A DNA stretch of 64,000 nucleotides from Thermococcus cleftensis (GTDB lineage: Archaea; Methanobacteriota_B; Thermococci; Thermococcales; Thermococcaceae), in NCBI RefSeq assembly GCF_000265525.1, contig NC_018015.1:434001-498000 (forward strand), read 5' to 3'. Under the pieces are notes generated by a model. It was not told the DNA's origin and ran no database searches. It worked only from the letters and a program-made list of their open reading frames with translations. Position 1 is the first letter of the stretch; each line of letters starts with the position of its first letter. This document shows, one piece after another, positions 37,050 through 45,836 of the stretch. The translations under genes and the position numbers were made by a program.

Positions 37050-38434
37050 TTCCAGCTGCATTATTCCTGCTCGCCCTGGGGACTGGCATTCTCACAATGC
37101 CCTCCCACGACACACTAACTTACGATGGGGCCCTCTACATAGACATCGCCAGAAACCTCGCTCAAGATCCGACAAGCTTCACGTACCAAGGGATCTACAT
37201 GATGTACCGCCCGCCCCTGTACCCTTACACGCTTTCAATAGCCTACCACTTTGTTCAAGACCCACCGGGTCAGCTGACCGTGGCGAGACTCATCTCCGTG
37301 ATCTTCTTCGCCTTTACGGCGGTTCTAACCTACCTGCTGGTCGTCGAGATGTGCGGGGAGGGGATCAAAGGTGTCCTCGCCAGCCTGTTCTACACCTTCA
37401 ACCCCCTCGCCTTCACAATGGGGACGAGGGAGCTGGTTCACAGCGAGTTTACCTTCTTCTACACCCTGGCCGTTTACCTACTATACACCGGAAGGAAGAA
37501 GGGAGATCCCCTCAGGATATACCTGGCGTTCATCTCCGCCGGGGCAGCGATCCTGACCCGCTACACAGGCCTCTCGATACTCGCGGTTTTCCTCGCATAT
37601 CTCTGGCTAAGTGACCACTGGGAATGGGTAAGAAAAAGGGAGTACTGGATCGGAGCACTGCTCCTGCTCCTCGTTCTCGCGCCCTGGCTGTACTTGGGCG
37701 AACTCCACTACGGCGGCGCATTGAGGCCCTTCAGCGTTGCCTCCAAGGTGGTCACGCTGGACAAGCCTGTCTCCCTATCCGACTATCTCAGACTGCTGCT
37801 TGAGGATCTGGGCGTCCTCCTCCCCCTCCTTGCCGTTCTGGGATTCCTTCGGATACAGAAAAACGAAGAAGGTTGGCTGCTAATCAGCTGGCTCTTCATG
37901 GGGCTGATGGGGATCCTCACGGTGGTCCACAAGGAGACCCGGTTCGTGACGTTCCTCTCACCGGTGGTCGCGATTCTTGCAGCGGAGGGGGTGCTCCTAA
38001 TCAGGGACGGTATCGCCTCCGTCCTGGGGAAGAGGACAACTGGAGCAACAGCTTACAAGGTTCTCGCGGTTGTTCTGGCAATCCTTTTCCTCGCCCCGAC
38101 GGCGGAAAAAGCCCTCGCTCTAAAGGAAACATGGGACAAGTTCGGAAACTATGAGTCCCGGGTTCTGAGCTATGCATCAGAGGAATATCCAAGGGAAAAG
38201 CTCCTGGTCTCCCCCAGGCTATATACCATGGCGGGCTTCTACTATCCTGGGGCAGAGGTGGACATGGCGCTAGACAGGCAGGACGTGAGGGGGAGGATAG
38301 CGTCGGGATACTACGACCTCATAATCCTCCAGGAGCCAGCTAATCATCTGAACATCGAGGAGAGCGGGAACTACGTCCTTGTCAGGGAGTTCTACGGCGG
38401 AAAGTTCAAGATATACCTCAGAAAAGAGAATTAG
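37031..38434 (+). CDS. GT-C fold glycosyltransferase (PMT/ArnT/GT39-like)
   Basis: 467 residues and about eleven membrane helices. The first outer loop carries TYDGALYIDIARNLAQ with acidic residues like the catalytic motif of lipid-phosphate-sugar dependent GT-C enzymes, followed by YRPPLYPYTLSIAYHF. It would transfer a sugar from a dolichyl-phosphate carrier to a protein or lipid on the outer face. It closes the four-gene cluster. The acceptor is unknown. Confidence 0.72.
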   Translation: MEKGPLIPAALFLLALGTGILTMPSHDTLTYDGALYIDIARNLAQDPTSFTYQGIYMMYRPPLYPYTLSIAYHFVQDPPGQLTVARLISVIFFAFTAVLTYLLVVEMCGEGIKGVLASLFYTFNPLAFTMGTRELVHSEFTFFYTLAVYLLYTGRKKGDPLRIYLAFISAGAAILTRYTGLSILAVFLAYLWLSDHWEWVRKREYWIGALLLLLVLAPWLYLGELHYGGALRPFSVASKVVTLDKPVSLSDYLRLLLEDLGVLLPLLAVLGFLRIQKNEEGWLLISWLFMGLMGILTVVHKETRFVTFLSPVVAILAAEGVLLIRDGIASVLGKRTTGATAYKVLAVVLAILFLAPTAEKALALKETWDKFGNYESRVLSYASEEYPREKLLVSPRLYTMAGFYYPGAEVDMALDRQDVRGRIASGYYDLIILQEPANHLNIEESGNYVLVREFYGGKFKIYLRKEN

Positions 38435-38510
38435 GGCGCCTTAATCGCCCGATGGACACATTTTCCCCTCCTTTCATTTCTGTACGCTGAAGAACACCTC
38501 TGGATAGTTA

Positions 38511-38550
38511 ATTTTAAATACGAACCCTCGATATATCACCCGCAGTAAAA
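38511..38550 (+). promoter_or_regulatory. ppsA promoter with a partial Tgr-like motif
   Basis: TATA-like ATTTTAAATA (38511-38520) is followed by TATCAC-CCGCA-GTAAAA (38534-38550). The left half of the Tgr consensus is exact; the right half matches 4 of 6 bases. It lies where transcription should begin. The site is weak and the assignment tentative. Confidence 0.35.
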
Positions 38551-38567
38551 GTTGCGGAGGGATTCGC

Positions 38568-40922
38568 ATGAGCGAATACAGGTTTATAAAGTGGTTTGAG
38601 GAACTCGGAAAGGGCGACGTCGCTCTTGTCGGCGGAAAGGGTGCCAACCTTGGAGAAATGACCAACGCCGGAATTCCGGTTCCGCCCGGATTCTGTGTTA
38701 CCGCCGAGGCCTACAAGTACTTCGTCGAGAACGTCAAGCTCGAGGACGGTAAGACCCTCCAGGAGTGGATCATGGACGTCATCGCCCAGACCAACGTTGA
38801 CGACTCCAAGCAGCTCCAGGAGAACACCGCCAAGATCAGGCAGAAGATAATCGAGCTCCCGATGCTCCCCGAGATAGCCGAGGAGATAGAGAGGGCCTAC
38901 AAGGAGCTCTCCCAGAGGTTCAACAAGGAAGCGGTTTACGTCGCCGTTAGGAGCTCCGCTACCGCCGAGGACCTCCCCGAGGCCAGCTTCGCCGGCCAGC
39001 AGGAGACCTACCTCGACGTCTACGGCGTTGACGACGTCATAGACAAGGTCAAGAAGTGCTGGGCCTCACTCTGGACCGCCAGGGCTACCTTCTACAGGGC
39101 CAAGCAGGGCTTCGACCACAGCAAGGTCTACCTCTCAGCCGTCGTCCAGAAGATGGTCAACAGCGAGAAGAGCGGCGTCATGTTCACCGCCAACCCGGTC
39201 ACCAACGACAGGAACGAGATCATGATAAACGCCAGCTGGGGCCTCGGTGAGGCCGTCGTCAGCGGAAGCGTCACCCCCGACGAGTACATCGTCGAGAAGG
39301 GCACCTGGAAGATAAAGGAGAAGTTCATCGCCAAGAAGGAGGTCATGGTCGTCAGAAACCCAGAGACCAACAAGGGCACCGTCTACGTCAAGGTCGCCGA
39401 CTACCTCGGGCCGGAGTGGGTCGAGAAGCAGGTCCTCACCGACGAGCAGATCGTTGAGGTCGCCAAGATCGGCGCCAAGATCGAGGAGCACTACGGCTGG
39501 CCGCAGGACATCGAGTGGGCCTACGACAAGGACGACGGCAAGCTCTACATCGTCCAGTCCAGGCCGATCACCACCCTCAAGGAGGCTTCCGCTGAGAGCG
39601 AAGCGGTCGAGGGAACCGAGGAGATGGAGGTCATCCTCAAGGGTCTCGGTGCCTCCCCAGGAATAGGTGCCGGCAGGGTCGTCGTCATCTTCGACGCCAG
39701 CGAGATCGACAAGGTCAAGGAGGGCGACGTCCTCGTCACCACCATGACCAACCCGGACATGGTCCCGGCCATGAAGAGGGCCTCAGCGATAGTCACCGAC
39801 GAGGGTGGAAGGACCAGCCACGCCGCCATCGTTAGCAGGGAGCTCGGTATTCCGGCCGTTGTCGGAACCAAGGAGGCCACCAAGAAGCTCAAGACTGGCG
39901 ACTACGTCACCGTTGACGGAACCAGGGGCGTCGTCTACAAGGGCATAGTCAAGAGCCTCGTCGAGAAGAAGGAGGAGAAGGCCGAGGGCGGACAGGTCGT
40001 CGTTGCCGGCGCTCCGCTCGTCACCGCCACCAAGGTCAAGGTCAACGTCTCGATGCCCGAGGTCGCCGAGAGGGCCGCAGCCACCGGTGCCGACGGCGTC
40101 GGTCTCCTCAGGGCCGAGCACATGATACTCAGCATCGGCCAGCACCCGGTCAAGTTCATCAAGGAGGGCAAGGAGGAGGAGCTCGTCGAGAAGCTCGCCG
40201 AGGGCATCAGGACCGTCGCCGCTGCCTTCTACCCGAGGCCGGTCTGGTACAGGACCCTCGACGCTCCGACCAACGAGTTCAAGGAGATGCCGGGTGGAGA
40301 GGACGAGCCGGACGAGAGGAACCCGATGCTCGGCTGGCGCGGCATCAGGAGGAGCCTTGACCAGACCGAGCTCCTCAAGGCCGAGTTCAAGGCCATCAAG
40401 AAGGTCGTCGAGGAGGGCTACGACAACATCGGCGTCATGCTCCCGCTCGTGGCCAACCCTGACCAGATAAGGAAGGCCAAGGAGATAGCCCGCTCAGTTG
40501 GCCTTGAGCCGCACAAGGACGTCGAGTGGGGAATAATGATCGAGGTTCCGGCCGCTGCCCTCATCATCGAGGACCTCATCAAGGAGGGCCTTGACTTCGT
40601 CAGCTTCGGAACCAACGACCTCACCCAGTACACCCTCGCCATCGACAGGGACAACGACAGGATAGCCTACCTCTACGACGAGAAGCACCCGGCCGTGCTC
40701 AAGCTCATCGAGAACGTCATCAAGGTCGCCAAGAAGTACGGCGTCGAGACCAGCATCTGCGGACAGGCCGGCAGCGACCCGAAGATGGCCAGGATACTTG
40801 TCAGGCTCGGCATCGACAGCATCTCGGCCAACCCCGATGCCGTCGAGCTCATCAGGAAGACCGTCGCCCAGGAGGAGCAGAAGATCCTCCTCGAGGCCGC
40901 CAGGAAGAGGCTTCTTGAGTGA
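38568..40922 (+). CDS. ppsA: Phosphoenolpyruvate synthase
   Basis: Interconverts pyruvate and phosphoenolpyruvate with ATP/AMP and phosphate. In Thermococcus it also works in the glycolytic direction. The protein has 784 residues, the usual length. It has an ATP-grasp N-terminal domain, the phospho-histidine domain with H418 in GGRTSHAAIVSREL, and a C-terminal TIM barrel with the SFGTNDLTQYTLAIDRD motif and a late catalytic Cys (SICGQAGSD). Codon use is extremely biased (GAG, AAG, CTC, GTC, ATC), as in very highly expressed genes. GGAGGG precedes the ATG. Confidence 0.97.
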   Translation: MSEYRFIKWFEELGKGDVALVGGKGANLGEMTNAGIPVPPGFCVTAEAYKYFVENVKLEDGKTLQEWIMDVIAQTNVDDSKQLQENTAKIRQKIIELPMLPEIAEEIERAYKELSQRFNKEAVYVAVRSSATAEDLPEASFAGQQETYLDVYGVDDVIDKVKKCWASLWTARATFYRAKQGFDHSKVYLSAVVQKMVNSEKSGVMFTANPVTNDRNEIMINASWGLGEAVVSGSVTPDEYIVEKGTWKIKEKFIAKKEVMVVRNPETNKGTVYVKVADYLGPEWVEKQVLTDEQIVEVAKIGAKIEEHYGWPQDIEWAYDKDDGKLYIVQSRPITTLKEASAESEAVEGTEEMEVILKGLGASPGIGAGRVVVIFDASEIDKVKEGDVLVTTMTNPDMVPAMKRASAIVTDEGGRTSHAAIVSRELGIPAVVGTKEATKKLKTGDYVTVDGTRGVVYKGIVKSLVEKKEEKAEGGQVVVAGAPLVTATKVKVNVSMPEVAERAAATGADGVGLLRAEHMILSIGQHPVKFIKEGKEEELVEKLAEGIRTVAAAFYPRPVWYRTLDAPTNEFKEMPGGEDEPDERNPMLGWRGIRRSLDQTELLKAEFKAIKKVVEEGYDNIGVMLPLVANPDQIRKAKEIARSVGLEPHKDVEWGIMIEVPAAALIIEDLIKEGLDFVSFGTNDLTQYTLAIDRDNDRIAYLYDEKHPAVLKLIENVIKVAKKYGVETSICGQAGSDPKMARILVRLGIDSISANPDAVELIRKTVAQEEQKILLEAARKRLLE

Positions 40923-40978
40923 AGCCTCCCCGCTTCCCTTTTCTATTCGTTTCTACCCGTTTTGCAGCCCCGAGCCAG

Positions 40979-41013
40979 TGGATTCTTTATCGTGGATTCT
41001 TTATCCACGATAA
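40979..41013. promoter_or_regulatory. 11-bp perfect inverted repeat before the first MATE gene
   Basis: TTATCGTGGAT (40987-40997) and ATCCACGATAA (41003-41013) flank 5 bp and end 4 bp before the TATA-like TTTTATA (41017-41023). A 14-bp unit GTGGATTCTTTATC also occurs twice in a row (40979 and 40992). It could be an operator for the transporter gene or a terminator hairpin for ppsA. Confidence 0.5.
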
Positions 41014-41016
41014 GGC

Positions 41017-41036
41017 TTTTATACCAACGTTTCGAT
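41017..41036 (+). promoter_or_regulatory. TATA box plus CGTTTCGAT motif of the first MATE gene
   Basis: TTTTATA at 41017-41023 is followed by CGTTTCGAT at 41028-41036. The same pair stands before the second MATE gene, 11 versus 12 bp apart. Confidence 0.45.
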
Positions 41037-41046
41037 ATCCATCTCA

Positions 41047-42438
41047 ATGAAGCGCGAAGTAGAGGCTATGAGAGACCAGATTGTCAATGGGCCGATAGTG
41101 AAGACCCTCCTCGTGCTAGCCTATCCCCTAATCATAAACCAGCTCGTTCAGGTTCTCTACAACCTCACCGACACCTACTGGCTCGGAAAGCTCGGAAGGG
41201 AAGAGTTAGCTGCCCCGGGAACAGCGTGGCCCCTCGTCTGGTTCTTCATGGCCATCGGCATGGGGTTCGCCACTGCCGGCTTCGCCTTCGTCAGTCAGTA
41301 CGTTGGGGCGAAGGAGTACGAGAAAGCCAACCGCGCCGCCGGAGCCCTCTACTCACTCATGATGCTCTTTGCCATTGTAGTCGGGATATTCGGCGTGATC
41401 TCCGCCCCGTATCTCCTTAAGTTCATGAACGTGAGCGAGACGGTTTATCCCTACGCCCTGGCCTATACGAGGGTCATCTTCGCCGGGATTCCCTTCGCCT
41501 TCACTCTCTTCGCATTCAACTTCCTCCTGAGGGCGATAGGGGACACCAAAACGCCGGTGAAGATAAACGTCTCGACCGTGCTCCTCAACCTCGTCTTAGA
41601 CCCCTTCTTCATCTTCGGCTGGGGGCCGTTTCCAGAGCTTGGGGTCGTTGGAGCGGCCGTTGCCACGATGCTCTCCAACAGCCTCGGCTCGGTCGTTGGA
41701 GGTTACCTGCTCTTCAAGGGCAGGGTGGGGGTACACCTGACCCTCGAAAGCCTCAAGCCGGACTGGGAGTTCTACAAGCGCATCTTCCGCGTGGGAATCC
41801 CATCGAGCGTTGGCTCATCAACTACCGCCCTCGGCTTCGTCATACTCACGAGAATAATCTTCACCCTCGGCGGCCAGTTCGGCGAGGCCGACGTTGCCTT
41901 CGCGACCTACAGCATAACCAACAGGCTTACCAACTTCATGTTCGCCTTCTCCGACGGAATAAGCATGGCCATGGGGACGATGGTAGGTCAGACCGTTGGG
42001 GCGAAGCTCTATGACAGGGCAAAGGCCATAGCTGAGAAGACAATGGCGATAAACTTTGCCATTCTTGGCATAGGAACGCTCCTGTTCGTCCTCTTCAGGG
42101 TTCAGATTTTCAGCTTCTTCATCGACGACCCAGCGATAATAGCGGAGAGCGCGAAGGTCGTCAAGTACTTCTCCGCGTCGCTGCCCTTCTTCGGCATATT
42201 CTCGGCGGTGAACAACGTCTTCCAGAGCTCGGGGCATACAAAGAAAAGCATGCTCCTCAGCATGCTCCGCCTCTGGGGATTGAGGCTGCCCCTCAGCTAC
42301 GGCCTCGGCGTTCTGGTCAGGGACACCGCCGGGATGTGGCTGGGGATGGGCCTGAGCAACGTTCTCGGCGCTATAGTGGCCTTCGCCTGGTTCCTGACCG
42401 GGAGCTGGATGAGCCGCATCATAGAGGAGAAAGGGTAG
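41047..42438 (+). CDS. MATE-family multidrug efflux transporter
   Basis: 463 residues, twelve hydrophobic helices in two homologous halves. Typical MATE openings are LAYPLIINQLVQVLYNLTDTYWLGKLG and, in the second half, RVGIPSSVGSSTTALGFVILT. It exports cationic compounds with Na+ or H+. It is a close paralogue of the next gene, with the same order and a 38-bp gap, so a tandem duplication is likely. Confidence 0.9.
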   Translation: MKREVEAMRDQIVNGPIVKTLLVLAYPLIINQLVQVLYNLTDTYWLGKLGREELAAPGTAWPLVWFFMAIGMGFATAGFAFVSQYVGAKEYEKANRAAGALYSLMMLFAIVVGIFGVISAPYLLKFMNVSETVYPYALAYTRVIFAGIPFAFTLFAFNFLLRAIGDTKTPVKINVSTVLLNLVLDPFFIFGWGPFPELGVVGAAVATMLSNSLGSVVGGYLLFKGRVGVHLTLESLKPDWEFYKRIFRVGIPSSVGSSTTALGFVILTRIIFTLGGQFGEADVAFATYSITNRLTNFMFAFSDGISMAMGTMVGQTVGAKLYDRAKAIAEKTMAINFAILGIGTLLFVLFRVQIFSFFIDDPAIIAESAKVVKYFSASLPFFGIFSAVNNVFQSSGHTKKSMLLSMLRLWGLRLPLSYGLGVLVRDTAGMWLGMGLSNVLGAIVAFAWFLTGSWMSRIIEEKG

Positions 42439-42439
42439 C

Positions 42440-42460
42440 TTTATATATCACCGTTTCGAT
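42440..42460 (+). promoter_or_regulatory. TATA box plus CGTTTCGAT motif of the second MATE gene
   Basis: TTTATATA at 42440-42447 and CGTTTCGAT at 42452-42460, repeating the layout before the first MATE gene. The second gene therefore has its own promoter in spite of the short gap. Confidence 0.45.
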
Positions 42461-42476
42461 TGCGGTCTGATCGCAG

Positions 42477-43931
42477 ATGAGGGACGGAAGGATCAGGGAG
42501 ATGCGCGAGCAGATACTGAGCGGGCCGATAGAGAAGACCCTTCTCCTACTGGCAGGCCCGTTAATAGTGAACAACCTAGTCCAGGTTGTCTACAACATAA
42601 CCGACACCTTCTGGCTGGGAAAACTCGGAAGGGAGGCCCTCTCCGCCCCCGGGACCGTGTGGCCGATAATAGGGACGCTGATGGCGCTCGGCATGGGATT
42701 CACGACGGCCGGTTTCGCCTTCGTCGGGCAGTACATCGGTGCGGAGGAGTACGAGAAAGCGAACCGTTCCGCCGGGGCACTCTACTCACTCATGACGTTC
42801 TTCTCCGTGGTGACAGCGGTGGTGGCCCTCCTGGTCCTCCCCTACGCGCTCCGCTTCATGCGCGTCAGCGAGAACGTGTATCCCTATTCGCTAACCTACG
42901 CCACCGTCGTCTTCCTCGGCCTTCCCTTCTCCTTCGCCTTCATGGCCTTCGGGGCCCTCGTGAGGGCTACGGGAGACACGAAGACGCCGGTAAAAATAAC
43001 CCTCCTCACGGTTGCAATAAACGTTATCCTTGACCCGCTCCTCATCTTTGGCTGGCTGGGCTTTCCGGAGCTTGGAGTGGCCGGGGCGGCGCTGGCCACG
43101 GTCATAGCGAACTCCGTCGGAGCGTTCATCGGCCTCTACCTGCTCTTCAAAGGAAAGGTCGGCATAAGCCTGAGCCTTGAGAGCCTCAAACCGGACCTCA
43201 AATTCTACGGAAAGCTCTTCCGTGTGGGCCTGCCCTCGAGCGTAGGCCAGTCCGCCAACAGCTTCGGCTTCGTTATACTCACCAGGATAATCTTCGGCTT
43301 CGGCGACGTCACCTACGCGGCCTACACCATAACCACCCGCCTCGTGAACTTCCTAACGAGCATATCACGCGGCATAAGCATGGCGATGGGAACGATGATA
43401 GCCCAGAACGTCGGGGCCGAGAACTACGAAAGAGCGAAGAAGATAGCCGAGAGGACGATGGTAATAAACTTCGCCATAGCGAGCCTCGCGGTGCTTGTGA
43501 TAGGTGCCTTCCGCGTCGAGATATTCCGCTTCTTCCTGAACGACCCGGCCGTGATTGAGGAGAGCGAGATTGTCCTAAAGTACTTCCTCATCTCGGTTCC
43601 ATTCTTCAACGGAATCTTCATAGTCGTCAACAGAACCTTCAGCTCCGCCGGCCACACAAAGAAGAGCATGGCCCTCGGGATATTCCGCCTCTGGGGCCTG
43701 AGGATTCCGCTGAGCTACGCCTTCGGCTACGTGGGAGCGATAACCGTTCTTGGGATCACGATACCCCTCGCTGAAATATTCAACTTCACGAGCAGGGGAG
43801 TGTTCTTTGGAATGGGGATGAGCAACTTCATAGCGGCTGTGGTCGCTCTCGCCTGGTTCATGCGCGGCACATGGATGAAACGGATAATCGAGGAGAAATC
43901 AAAAACTGTCCCCGAGAAAGCCACTGCTTAA
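42477..43931 (+). CDS. MATE-family multidrug efflux transporter, tandem paralogue
   Basis: 484 residues and twelve hydrophobic helices. The N-terminus ([19 protein letters not shown]) aligns with its upstream neighbour (MRDQIVNGPIVKTLLVLAY). The last part is longer by about 20 residues, with a loop between helices 11 and 12. The two copies have diverged enough to differ in substrate range. Confidence 0.9.
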   Translation: MRDGRIREMREQILSGPIEKTLLLLAGPLIVNNLVQVVYNITDTFWLGKLGREALSAPGTVWPIIGTLMALGMGFTTAGFAFVGQYIGAEEYEKANRSAGALYSLMTFFSVVTAVVALLVLPYALRFMRVSENVYPYSLTYATVVFLGLPFSFAFMAFGALVRATGDTKTPVKITLLTVAINVILDPLLIFGWLGFPELGVAGAALATVIANSVGAFIGLYLLFKGKVGISLSLESLKPDLKFYGKLFRVGLPSSVGQSANSFGFVILTRIIFGFGDVTYAAYTITTRLVNFLTSISRGISMAMGTMIAQNVGAENYERAKKIAERTMVINFAIASLAVLVIGAFRVEIFRFFLNDPAVIEESEIVLKYFLISVPFFNGIFIVVNRTFSSAGHTKKSMALGIFRLWGLRIPLSYAFGYVGAITVLGITIPLAEIFNFTSRGVFFGMGMSNFIAAVVALAWFMRGTWMKRIIEEKSKTVPEKATA

Positions 43932-43981
43932 CAGCCGGAAGGCTAATAAACCCTTTCCCCGACCCACCACCGGTGAGAGCA

Positions 43982-44650
43982 ATGATAGAGGACAGGCGCT
44001 GGAAGGGTGTTTACTCCTTCGAGGACAGCCCATTCATTATGGAGATCCTGACGGAGCTTCGCGACGAGAGAACGGGGCCGATACCGTTCAGGAAGGGACT
44101 CGTCAAGCTGGGCCGCTACATGGCCTACGAGCTGACCAAGACGATGGAAACCGAAAAGGTTCCGGTCAGGACGCCCCTCGAGGAGACGGAGGGGGTGCTC
44201 ATAAAGGACCGGCGGAACGTCGTGATAATAACCGTCCTCCGCGCGGCGATACCGCTCATGGAGGGCCTCATCAAGGTTCTCGACCACGCGAGGGTGGGTA
44301 TCGTCTCTGCATCTCGCGGAAAGGCGCCGAAGTTCGAGATAGAGATGAAGTACGTCAAGGTGCCGCAGGTAAAGCCGGAGGACACGGTCATCATAGCAGA
44401 CCCGATGATAGCGACCGGCTCGACGCTCATCAGGGTTCTCGACGAGGTCAAGAAGTACGGGAAGGCCAAGCGCTACGTCATAGTTGGAGTTCTGGCAGCG
44501 CCGGAAGGGATAAGCCGGATAAAGGAAGCCCACCCGGACGTTGAGATGTTCGTTGCAGCGATAGACAGGGAGCTCAACGAGAAGGGTTACATTTTGCCCG
44601 GCCTCGGCGATGCGGGCGACAGGGCCTTTGGGGCGCCGATCAGGGTCTGA
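43982..44650 (+). CDS. upp: Uracil phosphoribosyltransferase
   Basis: Salvages uracil to UMP with PRPP. The protein has 222 residues. The PRPP loop is [21 protein letters not shown]. The C-terminal uracil-binding signature is [17 protein letters not shown], the exact family ending. The ATG at 43982 follows GGTGAGAGC; longer in-frame starts overlap the MATE gene and are rejected. It is the last chromosomal gene before the integrated element. Confidence 0.95.
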   Translation: MIEDRRWKGVYSFEDSPFIMEILTELRDERTGPIPFRKGLVKLGRYMAYELTKTMETEKVPVRTPLEETEGVLIKDRRNVVIITVLRAAIPLMEGLIKVLDHARVGIVSASRGKAPKFEIEMKYVKVPQVKPEDTVIIADPMIATGSTLIRVLDEVKKYGKAKRYVIVGVLAAPEGISRIKEAHPDVEMFVAAIDRELNEKGYILPGLGDAGDRAFGAPIRV

Positions 44651-44692
44651 CCCAATTTTTACCCCTACCAGGTGCCACCGGAGCGAACAAAT

Positions 44693-44708
44693 AAATTTAT
44701 AAACTTCG
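44693..44708 (+). promoter_or_regulatory. Original tRNA-Leu promoter, now upstream of the truncated tRNA copy
   Basis: AAATTTATAAACTTCG holds a TATA box (44696-44703) 35 bp before the tRNA 5' end at 44738. The same 16 bases occur before the integrase fragment at 58189-58204. After integration this promoter reads into the 5' half of the tRNA and then into int(C). Confidence 0.6.
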
Positions 44709-44737
44709 AACCTGGTTATTCCCTTGACCCGCAGTGC

Positions 44738-44779
44738 GCGGGGGTTGCCGAGCCTGGTCAAAGGCGGTGGACTCAAGAT
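44738..44779 (+). repeat. Left attachment site: 42-bp copy of the tRNA-Leu 5' half
   Basis: Identical over 42 bp to 58499-58540. It covers the tRNA from base 1 through the anticodon loop and then diverges (ATAGTCGC here, ATCCACTC at the right). It is translated in frame within the integrase gene on both sides. An att core reaching from the 5' end to the anticodon is the pattern of pTN3-like elements in Thermococcus. Confidence 0.93.
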
Positions 44780-45826
44780 AGTCGCTTTTCGCCGAATGAA
44801 GGCCTCTCTGGTCAGAATGACGATAATAAAGAGCCGAGCGCCGATAACGTTTTTACAGGAAAGGCTTTGGTGGACTCAACAGCCAAAATCCATTATGGTC
44901 GTGACCGGCAAAAATACGTCGAATGGCTGAAACGGCGCACGCCTTCAATGGCGAGGAAGTACATCCCAATGCTTGATAAATTCCTCTGGGGGAAGAAGGC
45001 AAACACTCCCGAAGAGCTGAGGCGTATAGTTGAAGCAATCCCACCGACGAAGAACGGGAACCCAAACCGCCATGCTTACCTTGCCGTGAGGAGTTACATT
45101 AACTTCCTGGTCGATACGGGGAAGATTAGGAAAAGCGAGGCAATCGACTTTAAGGCAGTCGTCCCGAACATTAAAACCACCTCGCGCGCTGAGTCTGCGA
45201 AAGTCATCACGGTCAAGGACATAAGGGAAATGTTCAACCAGCTCAAGGCGAAGAACGAGACAATTCTCAGAGCACGGAAGCTCTACCTCAAGCTTCTCGC
45301 CTTCACCGGCCTTCGTGGCGACGAAGTTAGAGAGCTGATGAACCAGTTCGAGCCGGGAGTTATTGACGACACCTTCAAGGCCTTCGGCCTTCCCGAAGAG
45401 TGGAGGAAGAAGATCGCAGTTTACGACATGGAGCGGGTGAAGCTCCCGACCAGGAAACACGGGACGAAAAGGGGTTACGTTGCCGTCTTCCCTGCCGAGC
45501 TGGTTCCTGAACTGGAGTGGTTTAAGAGCACAGGCTACAAGCTAACGGCGGACAATTCGAGCAAGCATAAGATGTTCAGGGACTATAAGAAAGTGAAGGA
45601 CCTCGCGTTGCTGAGAAAGTTCTTCCAGAACTTCATGAACGACCACGTGATGAGCGCCGTTCCAAACCCACCGGCCGATGCGATGCACCTAATTGAGTTC
45701 CTCCAGGGGAGAGCACCGAAGAACGTCGGCGGGAGGAACTACCGCTGGAACGTGCAGAATGCTGCAAGGATCTACTATTACATGGTGGACAAATTAAAAG
45801 AAGAGCTGGGGATTCTGGAGCTTTAG
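44738..45826 (+). CDS. int: SSV-type tyrosine integrase, C-terminal fragment int(C)
   Basis: Carries the catalytic domain. Box I Arg is in FTGLRGDEVREL. A Lys-bearing turn is in TRKHGTKRGYVAVF. The late Arg is in FLQGRAPKNVGGRNY, followed by a Tyr-rich helix (RIYYYMVDKL) with the likely nucleophile. Integration cut the gene at the att site, so this part has lost its N-terminus. The frame happens to stay open upstream to a GTG at 44672 in chromosomal DNA. Joined to the fragment at 58220-58540 it restores a 455-residue enzyme (107 + 348) in frame. Confidence 0.9.
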   Translation, partial: AGVAEPGQRRWTQDSRFSPNEGLSGQNDDNKEPSADNVFTGKALVDSTAKIHYGRDRQKYVEWLKRRTPSMARKYIPMLDKFLWGKKANTPEELRRIVEAIPPTKNGNPNRHAYLAVRSYINFLVDTGKIRKSEAIDFKAVVPNIKTTSRAESAKVITVKDIREMFNQLKAKNETILRARKLYLKLLAFTGLRGDEVRELMNQFEPGVIDDTFKAFGLPEEWRKKIAVYDMERVKLPTRKHGTKRGYVAVFPAELVPELEWFKSTGYKLTADNSSKHKMFRDYKKVKDLALLRKFFQNFMNDHVMSAVPNPPADAMHLIEFLQGRAPKNVGGRNYRWNVQNAARIYYYMVDKLKEELGILEL

Positions 45827-45836
45827 CATCTCTATT

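Noticed and set aside
40979-41013. Inverted repeat before MATE as a certain terminator
   Set aside because: Archaeal termination depends mainly on U-runs, and no U-run follows this repeat in the ppsA direction before the TATA box. It is listed as an operator candidate instead.
44672-44737. Start of int(C) upstream of the attachment site
   Set aside because: This part is chromosomal promoter DNA of the tRNA that happens to be open in frame; it is not element sequence.
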